Source: Frankia sp. AgB32
GTDB taxonomy: Bacteria; Actinomycetota; Actinomycetes; Frankiales; Frankiaceae
Assembly (NCBI RefSeq): GCF_023243045.1
Contig: NZ_JALKFX010000076.1
Span: 1-44,852 of the forward strand
Direction: 5' to 3'
Length of the DNA stretch: 44,852 nucleotides
Part shown: one piece after another, positions 18,083 to 27,400 of the stretch
How positions within the stretch are numbered: the stretch's first letter is position 1
Layout: every line of letters begins with the position of its first letter
Notes under the pieces: generated by a model
What the model was told of the DNA's origin: nothing
What the model saw: the letters and a program-made list of their open reading frames with translations, nothing else
Database searches by the model: none
Position numbers and translations under genes: made by a program

Positions 18083-19287
18083 GAGGCCTCCGGGCGCCAG
18101 CGGGCGCCCGGGGTGTGGAACGTCGGGTTGGCGCCGAGCGGGCGCACCAGGCCGACGCAGGAGAACGGCAGGTCGGCCATCTCCTCGACGGGAACCCCGC
18201 GGTCCTCCGCGAGCGCCAGGACGTGGGCCAGTTCGTCGAGCCGGTCCGGGGCGACGAGGATCCGCCACGGCACCCGGCGCAGCAGCACCCGGGTGGTCTC
18301 ACCGACACCCGGCTTCACCATGACGACGTCCGGGATGTCGTAGGCGGCGGCGATACGTTCCACCGCCGCCCAGCCGGCCCACGTCGGCGCCCGGTCGGCC
18401 GCCCACAGTCGCGGCCAGGTCGCCGCGACCTCGTCCGCGACGGCGTCGAACTGCGCGACGACCGTCTCGATGAAGTGCCGGGACAGGTCGTGCGGGGCGA
18501 GTTCGGCGTAGAACTTGGCGCCGTGGAAGTCATCCGGGCCGATGTGCTCGGCGTTCAGCACCGTCCGGCTGACCAGGCCGCTGACCGTCGAGTTCAGGCA
18601 GGCGCTCGGGATGAGGAAGTCGTCGCGGGTGCCGTAGAGCGGCACGCAGTGGGCCGGGTCGGCGAGCACGGCGAGGGTGTCGTCCAGCCCGAGGGGGGCG
18701 ACGGCCTCGGTGAGCACCCGGGTCATCACGCCCTTGCCGGTCCAGCCGTCGACGAACTGGATCGCCGCCGGGTCGAACCGCTCGGTCAGGTAGCGCACGG
18801 CGTTCATGTCGACGCCGCGATCCTTGATCACCGAGATGGCGTGGTGCGGCGTGTCGAGCCCGTGCCGCCAGCCGTACCAGCGGCGCATGAGAATCCCGAC
18901 CGGGGTGCCGGCGCGGGCGATGGAGACCAGCACCGGCTCGGGCCTGGTGACCCGCACCAACTCGGCGACCACGCCGGTGGCCAGCGCCACCCGCCGGGCC
19001 GAACGCTCCAACGCCTGGTGGTAAAGCCGCAGGTAGGAGGCGTCGGGCTGGTACTCGACCGGAAGATCCTCGGAGTAGTGGCGGCCGGCCTGCATCGCCT
19101 CCTCGCGGTCCTCCGTGGGGCGTTCCAGAGCCACGTCACTCAGGTCGGTCAGCAGGAACGTGACGTCGGCGGGATCGTACGAACCCGCGCCGATCGTCCG
19201 CGGCGCCGTCGGACCCGGCACCGCCGCACCCACCGGCTCGGCACTACCCACCGGGACAGCACTACCCACCGGGACGGACTCGCTCAT
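18079..19287 (-). CDS. StiP-family protein with C-terminal PELOTA-like domain
   Basis: 402 residues. After a repetitive N-terminus (VPVGSAVPVGSAEPVG) the conserved part begins SYDPADVTFLLTDLSDVALERP. The central region carries SIARAGTPVGILMRRWY, HAISVIKDRGVD and FVDGWTGKG, phosphoribosyltransferase-like segments in which the last matches a PRPP-binding loop. The C-terminal 70 residues (LVAPDRLDELAHVLALAEDR, ending PFSCVGLVRPLG) correspond to the PELOTA-type RNA-binding domain of these proteins. Family members are annotated as cysteine protease StiP, but comparative genomics of Ter systems treats them as phosphoribosyltransferases making a nucleoside-like compound; the sequence seen here favours that. 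Start and stop overlap both neighbours by four bases, so it is translated within a tight operon. Confidence 0.85.
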   Translation of the reverse strand: MSESVPVGSAVPVGSAEPVGAAVPGPTAPRTIGAGSYDPADVTFLLTDLSDVALERPTEDREEAMQAGRHYSEDLPVEYQPDASYLRLYHQALERSARRVALATGVVAELVRVTRPEPVLVSIARAGTPVGILMRRWYGWRHGLDTPHHAISVIKDRGVDMNAVRYLTERFDPAAIQFVDGWTGKGVMTRVLTEAVAPLGLDDTLAVLADPAHCVPLYGTRDDFLIPSACLNSTVSGLVSRTVLNAEHIGPDDFHGAKFYAELAPHDLSRHFIETVVAQFDAVADEVAATWPRLWAADRAPTWAGWAAVERIAAAYDIPDVVMVKPGVGETTRVLLRRVPWRILVAPDRLDELAHVLALAEDRGVPVEEMADLPFSCVGLVRPLGANPTFHTPGARWRPEAS

Positions 19288-20636
19288 GGGGTGGCTCCAC
19301 TCGTGGGGGCGGCGGGGCGGGGGGCCGGTCGGTAGGAGGGGACGGTGAGCACGGTCACCGGGGCACAGCGGCGCAGGTGGGCGACGAGGCCGGTCGGATC
19401 GGCCAGCGCGGACGGCGATCCGGCGTCGGCGCCCGAGTCGACGGCCACGACGATGTCGTCGTAGCGGTCCGGACCGACGTTGTACACATGGCTGACCCGG
19501 CGGGGGTCGTCCGGCGCCGGGAAGGTCAGCGCGGCGCGGATGGCATAGCCGTCGACATCGACCGGGTGGACGGGCGAACGGGTCGTCGACTGGTAGCGCA
19601 CCTCGCCCGGACCGCCGCGGGCCAGCTCGGCCGCGATCCGCATCGGCACGTACATGAACTCCTCGGTGCCCAGCACGAGCGTGCGACCCGCCGGCCGGGT
19701 CAGCGCGGACCGGACCGTGGTGGCCAGGGAGGCGAGGAGGTCCTCGAGTCGGCGCCGGTGCTGCGCCGACCACCCGTGCCGCCCGCCGTCGGGCAGGTCG
19801 GCCGGCCAGGCGGCGGTCAGCCACCGCACGCTCCCCTCCGCGGCGGTGCCGGCCCGGTCGATGCCGGCCCGGTCGGTGCCGGCCGCGGGGGTGAACCGGG
19901 CGCGGATCGCCGCGGCCCGCTCGGCGATCTCCGGGGGGACGGTGACCGTGGCGGCGACGAGGGCGACGACGTCGATCCGCACGCCGAGTTCGGCGGCGAG
20001 GTCGTCGAACGCCGCCCGGGCCGCCGTCGGCCGGGCGTCCACCAGGGCGGCCACGACGTAGTGCCCGCGGGGGACGTGCTCGTGCAGGATGCGGATGGTG
20101 CCGAGCGCCGTGCGCCCGGTCGACAGCTCGTCGTCGACGAGCACGATCGGCTCGTCGGTCGCCAGGATCGACGGGTCCTCGGGGACGAGCCAGTGGTGCG
20201 AGGCGTGCGAGTGCGACTCGGTGAACTCCAGCACCGGCGGCACGCCGGGCAGGTCCCGACGGGTGGTGTGCAGGTAGTGGCTGCCTGGCAGGCCGTCGGC
20301 GACCGTGTGGCCCAGCGCCGTGGCCGTCTCGCAGTAGCCGATGACGAGCCCGCCGACGCCCGGATAGCCGGGCAGGTCCCGGACCAGCCCGGCCAGGGCC
20401 GCGCCCACCTCCAGCCCGGCGGCCGGCGCGACCGGCAGGTGCTTGCCGAGAACGCGGCTGACCAGCAGGTGGGCCCGGCGCGGGTTGCGCCGCAGCGCGA
20501 GCCCCACCAGCGCGTCCAGACCGCCGCCACCCACGTCGGCGGTCACGTCGACGGTGAGCCCGAGCTCCGTCCACAGCCACCCCGCGTCCGCCGGGGATCG
20601 AGCGCCGCGGCCGGCTGCCCCGGTGGCCGTGGTCAC
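19284..20636 (-). CDS. Phosphoribosyltransferase with TRSP domain
   Basis: 450 residues. The PRPP-binding loop IVLVDDELSTGRT (164-176) marks a type I phosphoribosyltransferase domain (about 25-235). The C-terminal TRSP domain contains the naming motif TTRSP (351-355), after LGTEEFMYVPMRIAAELA. These two-domain proteins belong to the biosynthetic module found with tellurite-resistance-type (Ter) stress genes and are predicted to attach a base-like group to ribose 5-phosphate. The GTG start overlaps the lyase stop, and its stop overlaps the StiP start, each by four bases. A short Ala/Gly/Asp-rich insert (about 250-270) includes a repeated DRAGIDRAG. Confidence 0.88.
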   Translation of the reverse strand: MTTATGAAGRGARSPADAGWLWTELGLTVDVTADVGGGGLDALVGLALRRNPRRAHLLVSRVLGKHLPVAPAAGLEVGAALAGLVRDLPGYPGVGGLVIGYCETATALGHTVADGLPGSHYLHTTRRDLPGVPPVLEFTESHSHASHHWLVPEDPSILATDEPIVLVDDELSTGRTALGTIRILHEHVPRGHYVVAALVDARPTAARAAFDDLAAELGVRIDVVALVAATVTVPPEIAERAAAIRARFTPAAGTDRAGIDRAGTAAEGSVRWLTAAWPADLPDGGRHGWSAQHRRRLEDLLASLATTVRSALTRPAGRTLVLGTEEFMYVPMRIAAELARGGPGEVRYQSTTRSPVHPVDVDGYAIRAALTFPAPDDPRRVSHVYNVGPDRYDDIVVAVDSGADAGSPSALADPTGLVAHLRRCAPVTVLTVPSYRPAPRPAAPTSGATP

Positions 20637-21844
20637 CGGGGCACCCGTGCGTTTTCGAGAGCGGTCCGGGTCGCGGCGAGAACCTCGACGAACGTGTCGC
20701 CCTCGCGCAGCACGCCGAACGCCCGCGCCCGGCGCAGCACCGCCTCGGCCCAGGCCCGGTGCGGGCCCAGCTCGTTCATCTTGTTGGCGTAGCTGCTCGG
20801 CCGCACCCCGCCGGCACTGCCGGCAATGATCGACTCGGCGTCCGCGTACTCCTCCTGGCTGACGACCTGCAGCGCGTGCACCGCCGGGACATGACTGGGA
20901 TGGATCACCGTCTTGCCGTTCAGCCCGTTGGCCTTGTCCAGGACGACCTCCCGGATCAGCCGGTCGAGATCGGCGGAGACCAGGGCGTTGCGCATCCGGA
21001 TGGCGGACTGCCCACCGTCCGCCAGGTCGGCCTGCGCGAACGGGCCGACCCGCAGCGAGCTGACGAACAGCCGCTCCGGCTGGGCGAAGTACTCCCAGAC
21101 AGGGCCGGTGACGATGTGCTCGCCGCCGCGGGCGCAGATGTTCACGATGTCGGCGATGCAGTCACGCACCACCGCGATGTCGTAGATCGTCAGGTCACGG
21201 TCGCGGCGCAGGCCGAACAGGCCGCACAGGTCGGTGGCCCCGAGGCGGATCGCCAGCACCTGGTCGGCGTGCTTGTCGACCAGGCGGCGCACCGCGGTCA
21301 GCGCGTCGATCCGGGTCTCCCGGTTGATCACGGGCGGGCTCTCCAGCACCGGCATCGCCCACAGCGGCCGACCGGCCGTCTCCCCGGCGCGCAGCACCGC
21401 GTCGAGGGCCGCCGCGCCGCTCTCCTCGGTGAACTTGGGCAGGACGAAGCCGGACAGGCTGGCCGTCCCCCGCGGGCCCAGCCGGGCGACGATGTCCGGA
21501 ATCTGGCCGGTGGCCCGGACCCGGACGAACAGCAGCGGTGGCCCGCCGCCGTGGTCGGGCGGTTCCTCCGCCAGCCCGCGCAGCGCGGCGATCACGTTCG
21601 ACTCGGCATCGGCGACGTCGGTGTCGGCGATCGAGTCCTCCAGGCACAGCACCATGGACGTCACCCCGGCCGCGGTCTGCCTGCGCACATCGTTCGCCAG
21701 CCGGGGCCGGGTGCCGGGCGCGTAGAGGGTGGCGCCCAGTGCGGTGGCCAGCAACCTGCGGTCGCCGGCCGGATCGATCGTCTCCGGCGGCCGGTGGAAC
21801 AGTGCTTCGGCGGCGTGTGGGTCGAGGAAGGCGAAATGGCGCAA
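20633..21844 (-). CDS. HpcH/HpaI aldolase / CitE-like lyase
   Basis: 403 residues. TTG start at 21844, with GAGGGG eight bases upstream; the first residues RHFAFLDPHAAEALFHRPP are typical. CitE-type barrel motifs: LCLEDSIADTDVADAE (acidic, near the metal site), LWAMPVLESP, RLGATDLCGLFGLRRDRDLT, and NGKTVIHPSHVPAVHALQVVSQEEYADAES. Related proteins cleave or form C-C bonds in acyl-CoA or oxo acids. Here it is the first gene of a four-gene overlapping operon with PRTase-TRSP, StiP/PELOTA and HAD, the gene set predicted to make the Ter metabolite. Its substrate is unknown. Longer than CitE (about 290), as usual for this subgroup. Confidence 0.88.
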   Translation of the reverse strand: MRHFAFLDPHAAEALFHRPPETIDPAGDRRLLATALGATLYAPGTRPRLANDVRRQTAAGVTSMVLCLEDSIADTDVADAESNVIAALRGLAEEPPDHGGGPPLLFVRVRATGQIPDIVARLGPRGTASLSGFVLPKFTEESGAAALDAVLRAGETAGRPLWAMPVLESPPVINRETRIDALTAVRRLVDKHADQVLAIRLGATDLCGLFGLRRDRDLTIYDIAVVRDCIADIVNICARGGEHIVTGPVWEYFAQPERLFVSSLRVGPFAQADLADGGQSAIRMRNALVSADLDRLIREVVLDKANGLNGKTVIHPSHVPAVHALQVVSQEEYADAESIIAGSAGGVRPSSYANKMNELGPHRAWAEAVLRRARAFGVLREGDTFVEVLAATRTALENARVPR

Positions 21845-22121
21845 GCGACGGTCCCCTCGTTCTCCAGCGGCGGCGTCGCGCGACCCGGGTCCCGGGCCCC
21901 TGCCCGGCCGGGGCCGGGAAACCGGACCTGCCGACCGAACAAGGCAAGATCGTGAAACGTCGCCTTTGGGGTGACGGTACCCGCCCGGGGGTGCCTGACG
22001 ACAGACAATGACGCGGGTCGGCCTACCGACACCCAGGCGTCACCGCGGGGCCACCGTCAGGCCGCCTACCTGCGACTTTGCCGACGCATCGGCGTCACCC
22101 CGGGAACGGGTCGAGGCGCGA
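21845..22121 (-). promoter_or_regulatory. Upstream region of the lyase-PRTase-StiP-HAD operon
   Basis: About 280 bases that must hold the promoter of the four-gene operon. A 10-bp palindrome GACCCGGGTC (21882-21891) and a small hairpin (GCCGA/TCGGC near 22080-22095) are visible. No clear -35/-10 pair was found. Confidence 0.35.
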
Positions 22122-22159
22122 CGAAGGGCCGGGACGTGGTGATCCGTCCCGGCCCTTCG
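22122..22159 (-). terminator. Strong 15-bp hairpin terminator after the GH26-like gene
   Basis: CGAAGGGCCGGGACG (22122-22136) and CGTCCCGGCCCTTCG (22145-22159) form a perfect 15-bp stem with an 8-base loop, 20 bases after the GH26 stop on the minus strand. It isolates that gene from the lyase operon. Confidence 0.75.
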
Positions 22160-22178
22160 CCGCGTGCTGCCGCCGGTG

Positions 22179-23930
22179 TTACGCCTTGCCGAAGAGCTGC
22201 TTGTACTCGGCCGCCGCCTTCGGGTTCTGGCCACCGTTCGTGATCGTCGAACAGACGTTGCCGGGCGTCGGATCGCTGAAGTAGGCGTCGTATCCCATCA
22301 CGTCGCCGGCCGCCTTGAACGTCTCGAACATCTTCTGGATGTAGAACGGGTTGTCGCCGCCGCCGTCACCGGAGCAGGAGGCGACCCCCCACTCGCCGAC
22401 GCCGACCTTCTTCCCGTGCTCCCGGGCGAACCGGATCACGTAGCACAGCCCGTTGACGTCCTCGCACTGCTTGTTCCACGTCGCCTCGTCCTTGGACGGC
22501 GGGTAGTGGTCGTACGCGTCGATGCCGACGTAGTCGACGTACTCGTCGCCGGGGTAGGCGCTCCAGGGGCTGTTGCCGCTGGGCACCGGCGAGTTGTGCG
22601 CGTTGAACGTCCAGTCGATCAGGACCTGCGGGTCGGTGGACCGGATCGCGGTGGCGATCTTCTGGAAGCAGGTCCTGAAGACCGTCGGGTCGGCATCGGT
22701 GTGCCAGTACATGAAGGTCCCGTTGAACTCCCAGCCGATCCGGACGATCGAGTCGGCCCGGCTGTGGGCCACCAGGAACGAGCCGAGCTTCTTCCACTGG
22801 TCGTCGTAGGCGCCCTTGGCGCAGTCGCTGTTGCTGCCGCCGCTCCTCGGGTAGGTCGGCTCACTGATCAGCAGCTTGCCGGCGAAGCCCTTGAACAGGT
22901 CGACCGGCCAGGTCGGCTCGACCAGCCCGCCCCAGCCGGACGTGCGGTCGGTGTAGACGTGGACGAGGTCGTTGGGACGGCCCCGCCAGCTTCCGAACTC
23001 GGTCAGCTGGGCGACCTGGTGGGACTGGAAACCGGACAGCCAGGGCAGGCCGGACTGCGGGCCGCCGGCGTCGATGTCAGCGGTGCCGCCGGCCGCCGGG
23101 GCGGGCTTGGCTGCCGGGGCGGTCGGGGTCGCCGGTGTCGCCGAGGAGTCGGTGACCGACGGGAGGGGCGCGACCGTGGTCGACGGCGACGGGCTGGTCC
23201 CACCGCGCCGGCGTGGCGTCGCGGTCGGGGTCAGCGGGGTCGTGGGCGCGGCGGTCGGGCGCAGCGACGTCGGTGTCGGGAAGGGGGTCGTGGACACCTC
23301 GGGGCTGCTGGGCGTGGGCGAGAGACTCGACGAGGTCCCGGCGCCGGTATCCGTCGTGGCGCCGCTGCCGACCGGCAGGTCGGGCAGCGGCGGCGCCGCC
23401 TTGAACTCCTGGGCGGCGGCCTCGGGCCCGGTGACGTCGAGGGAGTTGCCGACGGCCTTGCCGCCCTGGGTCGCCCGGATGTTCACCGCGCCCTTGAAGT
23501 CGGCCGGCACCCGGAAACCAAGGATGAACCGTCCGTCGCCGTCCGCCTTGATCAGCGCGCTGCCGCCCAGGTCGGTGGTCTGCGCGGCGACCGTGACGTC
23601 GTCGCTGGGAGTGAAGTTGCGCCCACCGACCAGCACGATGTCCTGGTCGAACAGCACCATCGTGATGCTGCTGTTGGTCTGCGGGGTCATCGTCGTCAAC
23701 GGCACCCCGGGCTGGGGGCTCGGCGTCTGCCCGGCGGCGTTGGCGACCGGGGTGAGCGCTCCCAGGGCGCCGAGGACAAACACGGACACGAGGCCGAGCC
23801 GGACGCTGGTACGGGCCGGGCCGCGGCGACGGCCGACCCGCGGTCGGCCCGGCCCGCCGCGAGGTCGGGACAGGGGTGAAACCGGACGGCCGACCGGAGG
23901 GGTTGGTCGGCCACGAGAGGTCGAGGCCAT
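22179..23930 (-). CDS. Secreted GH26-like glycoside hydrolase (mannanase type)
   Basis: 583 residues from ATG 23930; an in-frame GTG at 23966 is possible. An Arg/Pro-rich N-terminus leads to a hydrophobic segment VRLGLVSVFVLGALGAL and a cleavage site near VANA-AG, so it is secreted. A beta-rich domain (about 70-155, SITMVLFDQDIVLVGGRNFTP) is followed by a Ser/Thr/Pro linker (about 165-275) and the catalytic domain. GWEFNG holds the likely acid/base Glu401 and VGEWG the likely nucleophile Glu513, the order and spacing of GH26/clan GH-A. GH26 enzymes cut beta-mannan; the actinobacterial actual substrate is unknown. It has its own long structured leader and a strong terminator, so it is a separate unit inside the Ter region. 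Confidence 0.82.
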   Translation of the reverse strand: MASTSRGRPTPPVGRPVSPLSRPRGGPGRPRVGRRRGPARTSVRLGLVSVFVLGALGALTPVANAAGQTPSPQPGVPLTTMTPQTNSSITMVLFDQDIVLVGGRNFTPSDDVTVAAQTTDLGGSALIKADGDGRFILGFRVPADFKGAVNIRATQGGKAVGNSLDVTGPEAAAQEFKAAPPLPDLPVGSGATTDTGAGTSSSLSPTPSSPEVSTTPFPTPTSLRPTAAPTTPLTPTATPRRRGGTSPSPSTTVAPLPSVTDSSATPATPTAPAAKPAPAAGGTADIDAGGPQSGLPWLSGFQSHQVAQLTEFGSWRGRPNDLVHVYTDRTSGWGGLVEPTWPVDLFKGFAGKLLISEPTYPRSGGSNSDCAKGAYDDQWKKLGSFLVAHSRADSIVRIGWEFNGTFMYWHTDADPTVFRTCFQKIATAIRSTDPQVLIDWTFNAHNSPVPSGNSPWSAYPGDEYVDYVGIDAYDHYPPSKDEATWNKQCEDVNGLCYVIRFAREHGKKVGVGEWGVASCSGDGGGDNPFYIQKMFETFKAAGDVMGYDAYFSDPTPGNVCSTITNGGQNPKAAAEYKQLFGKA

Positions 23931-24403
23931 GCTCGCGCGTTGCCTTTCGACGTGGGCGTGAGACACCTGCCGCCCACAGCACCGACCGCCGGCGGGGCAG
24001 GCCGCATCACGAGCGCCCGATGAGACGTCCCCTCCGCGCGGGCCGCGGATGTGCGGCCGCTCAGCGTTCCATCAGGCTCGACGACACCGCGCCGGGTCGT
24101 CGATCGGGCGGCGCGAGGGCCGCCCGTTCGTGATGCCACCGACCCCGACCTCGCGGTCGGGACGGACCGACAGGTGCCCCGACCTGACGGCAAACACCCA
24201 TCAGGCCGGTACTGGAACTACGCGTGACGGAACCAATCGTAAACGGAGCACCCGGGGCGAGGAACAGCGCCGGGGTGAATACTTTCCGTGGTAGTGACAT
24301 TCTTGCCGATCTGATCGCATATCACCCCACAAGAGCAGCACAAGGCCAACATTCCGCCAATGGATCGTCGGGGCGGCGCTCCCCCGTACGGGCAGTGGTC
24401 ACT
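23931..24403 (-). promoter_or_regulatory. Long, structured upstream region of the GH26-like gene
   Basis: About 470 bases with no supported gene. On the minus strand it contains CCCGACC-GCGA-GGTCGGG (24144-24161), a 7-bp stem closed by a GNRA tetraloop, then GGGCGGC-N6-GCCGCCC (24106-24125), and more GC-rich pairs up to 24000. The part at 24190-24360 has lower GC and is the likely promoter zone. The hairpin series suggests a structured 5' leader; no known riboswitch class was recognised. Confidence 0.4.
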
Positions 24404-24417
24404 CCCCCGTCCGGGGG
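24404..24417 (-). terminator. Short hairpin next to the zinc-knuckle/FN3 gene stop
   Basis: CCCCC-GTCC-GGGGG, a 5-bp all-GC stem with a tetraloop, immediately after the stop codon on the minus strand. Small, but placed as a terminator would be. Confidence 0.35.
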
Positions 24418-27400
24418 TCAGCGGACGACCAGGTCCTCGTCGGCCGGATGCGCGACGGTCCAGCCGACCGGATTCATCGACGCCGGCAGCAGCCGCACTC
24501 CCCAGGGCAGCTGGGCCCCGTCCAGGGTCACGTCGATGGTCCGCGTCACCGCCTGGTCCACCGGCGCCAGCCGGGACAGTTCATGCGCCTCTACGGCGGC
24601 CCGCGGCGGCGCGGTGCCCGGCCGGGCGAACAGGATCAGCTCGCCGACCGGACCGGAGGTGCGGACCTGCACCCGCATCGTCCGCCGCCGCCACCCGGAA
24701 CGGCTCACCGAATAGCTCACCGTCGGCCGCCGCGCAGCGGACTCACCGCGCTGACCACCCTCGTGGGGACCAGCGTCGTGCGGACCAGCATCGTACGGAC
24801 CAGCATCGTGCGGACCAGTGGTCGCGGTGCGCCCCGGGCCGGTGCCGTCGGCCGTGCCCGGGCCGTCGGCACCGACGGCCAGCGGCCCCGTGACACCCGC
24901 CGGCGCACCGGCGTCCGCGGGAAAGACCCCTTCCCCGTCCCCGGGTGCCCGGTGGGGGGGCCGACCCACCCCGAACGGCATTCCCCCCGTGGGTGGACCC
25001 ACCGGGCCGCCAGCGGGCACGACGGGCCCCTCCGCGGGGTGACCGACCGGCGCGACCAGCGGGTTTGGCGGTGCGTTGTGGCGCGCCAACGGGTTCGTCG
25101 CCGGGGTGGGACCGGTCCGTCCCGCCCGGGCGAGCGTCGCACCCGGGCCGCTCTGGCCCACCCCGACCGGAACGGGCAGCGGACAGGCCCCGCTGGGCGG
25201 GTGGGCCGGGCCGCCCCGCGGAGGCGGGGCGGTGATCGAGTCCTGGCCGCCCCGCGGCCCGGCGCCCGGGCGCGCTCCCGCGGCCCCGGGCGCGGCCGCG
25301 GCGACATGCCCGATGACGGGGGCCCCGGTGCTCGGGGAGATGGCCGCGGGGACGCCGGCCGGCGGCGGGTCGGCGCGGGTGGCGGCGCGGGCCAGCACGG
25401 AGGCACCGGCCCCCGCGATCCGGGCGATCCCACCGACCCGGTACACCGGGTAGGCCGCGACGTGGTAGGCCCAGCCGTCGGCGGGTGCCGCGAGATGCCA
25501 GCCGCCCTTGATCTCCAGGCTGGCGTTCGTCACCCTCGCGCTGGCGGCGAGCGGGTCGTCCGGACCCGTGGGCGGTCGGTCCCGCCGCCAGAACACCCGG
25601 GCCTCGTTCACCCCGGGCGGCATCTGGAACGACAGGATGATCGACTCGCCGCGGTCGTCGGCCCGCAGGTCACGCACCGGCTCGATGACGACGTGCCGCA
25701 CGGCCCGGCCGACCACGGCCCTGGCCCCGTGGACCGTCACCGGGGTGTAGACGGCCTCGCCGACCGGCGCGGACTCGACCGCCTGGCCGGCGCGGCTCGC
25801 CGCCACCAGCCGGACGGGGCCGGTGATCGCGTCGAGCGCCACCTCGTCGCCCTCCACGCCGAGCCCGCCCAGCGGCAGTGGACCGGAGCCGGGCATGACC
25901 AGCGGACCGGAGCCGGGCGTCGGCAGCGGCACCGGCAGCGCGCCGCGGCCGGCGCCCGGGCCGGGCTGGGCGGACGTCGCGTAGATCCGCACCTCCCAGC
26001 CGGGCGGCGGCGTCCACCGCAGGGTGGTCCGCCCACCGGCGGTGACCGCCGCGAGATCCCGCACGGGCCGCGGCCGGGCGATCACCTCGATGTCCGCCGT
26101 GGCCCCGGGCGTGCGGGCCGGCTGCCCGGTCACGTCGTGGTACTCGACGAAGACGTGGTAGCGGTAGGAGACCCCGACGGCGACGTCGGTGTCGTGGAAC
26201 ACGCCGCCGGTCACCCGGGCGCGCCGGGGCGGCTGGGCCGCCGCGGACAGGTCGGTCCGCTCGACCGTGACGACCGAGGTCGCCCCGTCCAGGCGCCATT
26301 CCAGCCGCACGCCGCTGGCGCTGCGCTCGGCGCGCAGGTCGGCGAGGTCGCGGGTGCACACCACCGGCGCGGTGACCACCGGCTCGGACCGGCGTTCGCC
26401 GCAGACCGCGGTGATCTCATGACGCACCGGGGTCCACGCCGGGGCACCGGCGTCATACAGCTCGGTGGCCCGGGTGGTGCCCAGGCCGCGCCGGCCCAGG
26501 GTCGCGCCTCCATCCTCGACCAGGACCACCCGCTCGACCCGGTACGACACCGGTCCGCAGACCGACGGCGAGGGCCGCCAGCGCAACTGCACCGAGCCGT
26601 CGGCGCCGGCCACGGCGGTGAGCTCACCGGGCGGGGCGAGCGGCAGTGCGGCGAGGGCGGCGAGAGCCTCCCGGTTGTCCGCGGCGGTGGCGAGAACAGC
26701 GGCCAGCGCCGCTTCCTGCGCCTCCGCCGGCAGGACCCGCGCCGCCTCGACCCGGCGGCGGATGACGGCCTGCGCGGCGACGAGTTCGGCGAGGACCTCG
26801 GCCGGGCCGCGGCCGTCGGGGCCGGGCACGTCGGCCGCCTGCGCGGTGAGCCAGCGGGCGTCGTCGAGCGCGGCGTCGGCCCGGCTGGCCGCGCGGGCCT
26901 CGGCCAGGGCGCGCCAGCCGGCGTCGGCCGCGCCGCGCGCGGCCGCCACCCGGGCGCCGCGTTCCTCGGCGGCGCCGGCGACCGGCCCGCCGACGGCCGC
27001 CAGCACCGGACGCGCGGCGGCCAGGAGGTCCCCGGCGGAACGGGGATGCCCGCTCTCCAGCGCGCGTCGCACCGCCGCGAGTGCCTCTGCCGCCTCCCGC
27101 GCCTGGCGCAGGCTGTGGCCGCAGTGGCGGCACACGACCGCGGCGGCCTCGGTCATCGACCCGCAGGACGGGCAGCCGGTGTACAGGTCGGTGTCGCAGT
27201 ACCGGCACTGGCGGGCCGCGCCCGCTGCCTCCGGCCGCCCGCAGCCCGGGCAGACCACATAGTCGACGACGCCGCCGACGTTCACCGCCGCGCCGAGTTC
27301 CCGGGCGACCCCCAGCACCACGGCCTTTGCCTGCGCCGCGGTGAGGCCGCGGCCGGTGGCGAGCGCCGCGCGCACGAGGCCCTCGAAGGCGACGGCGGTG

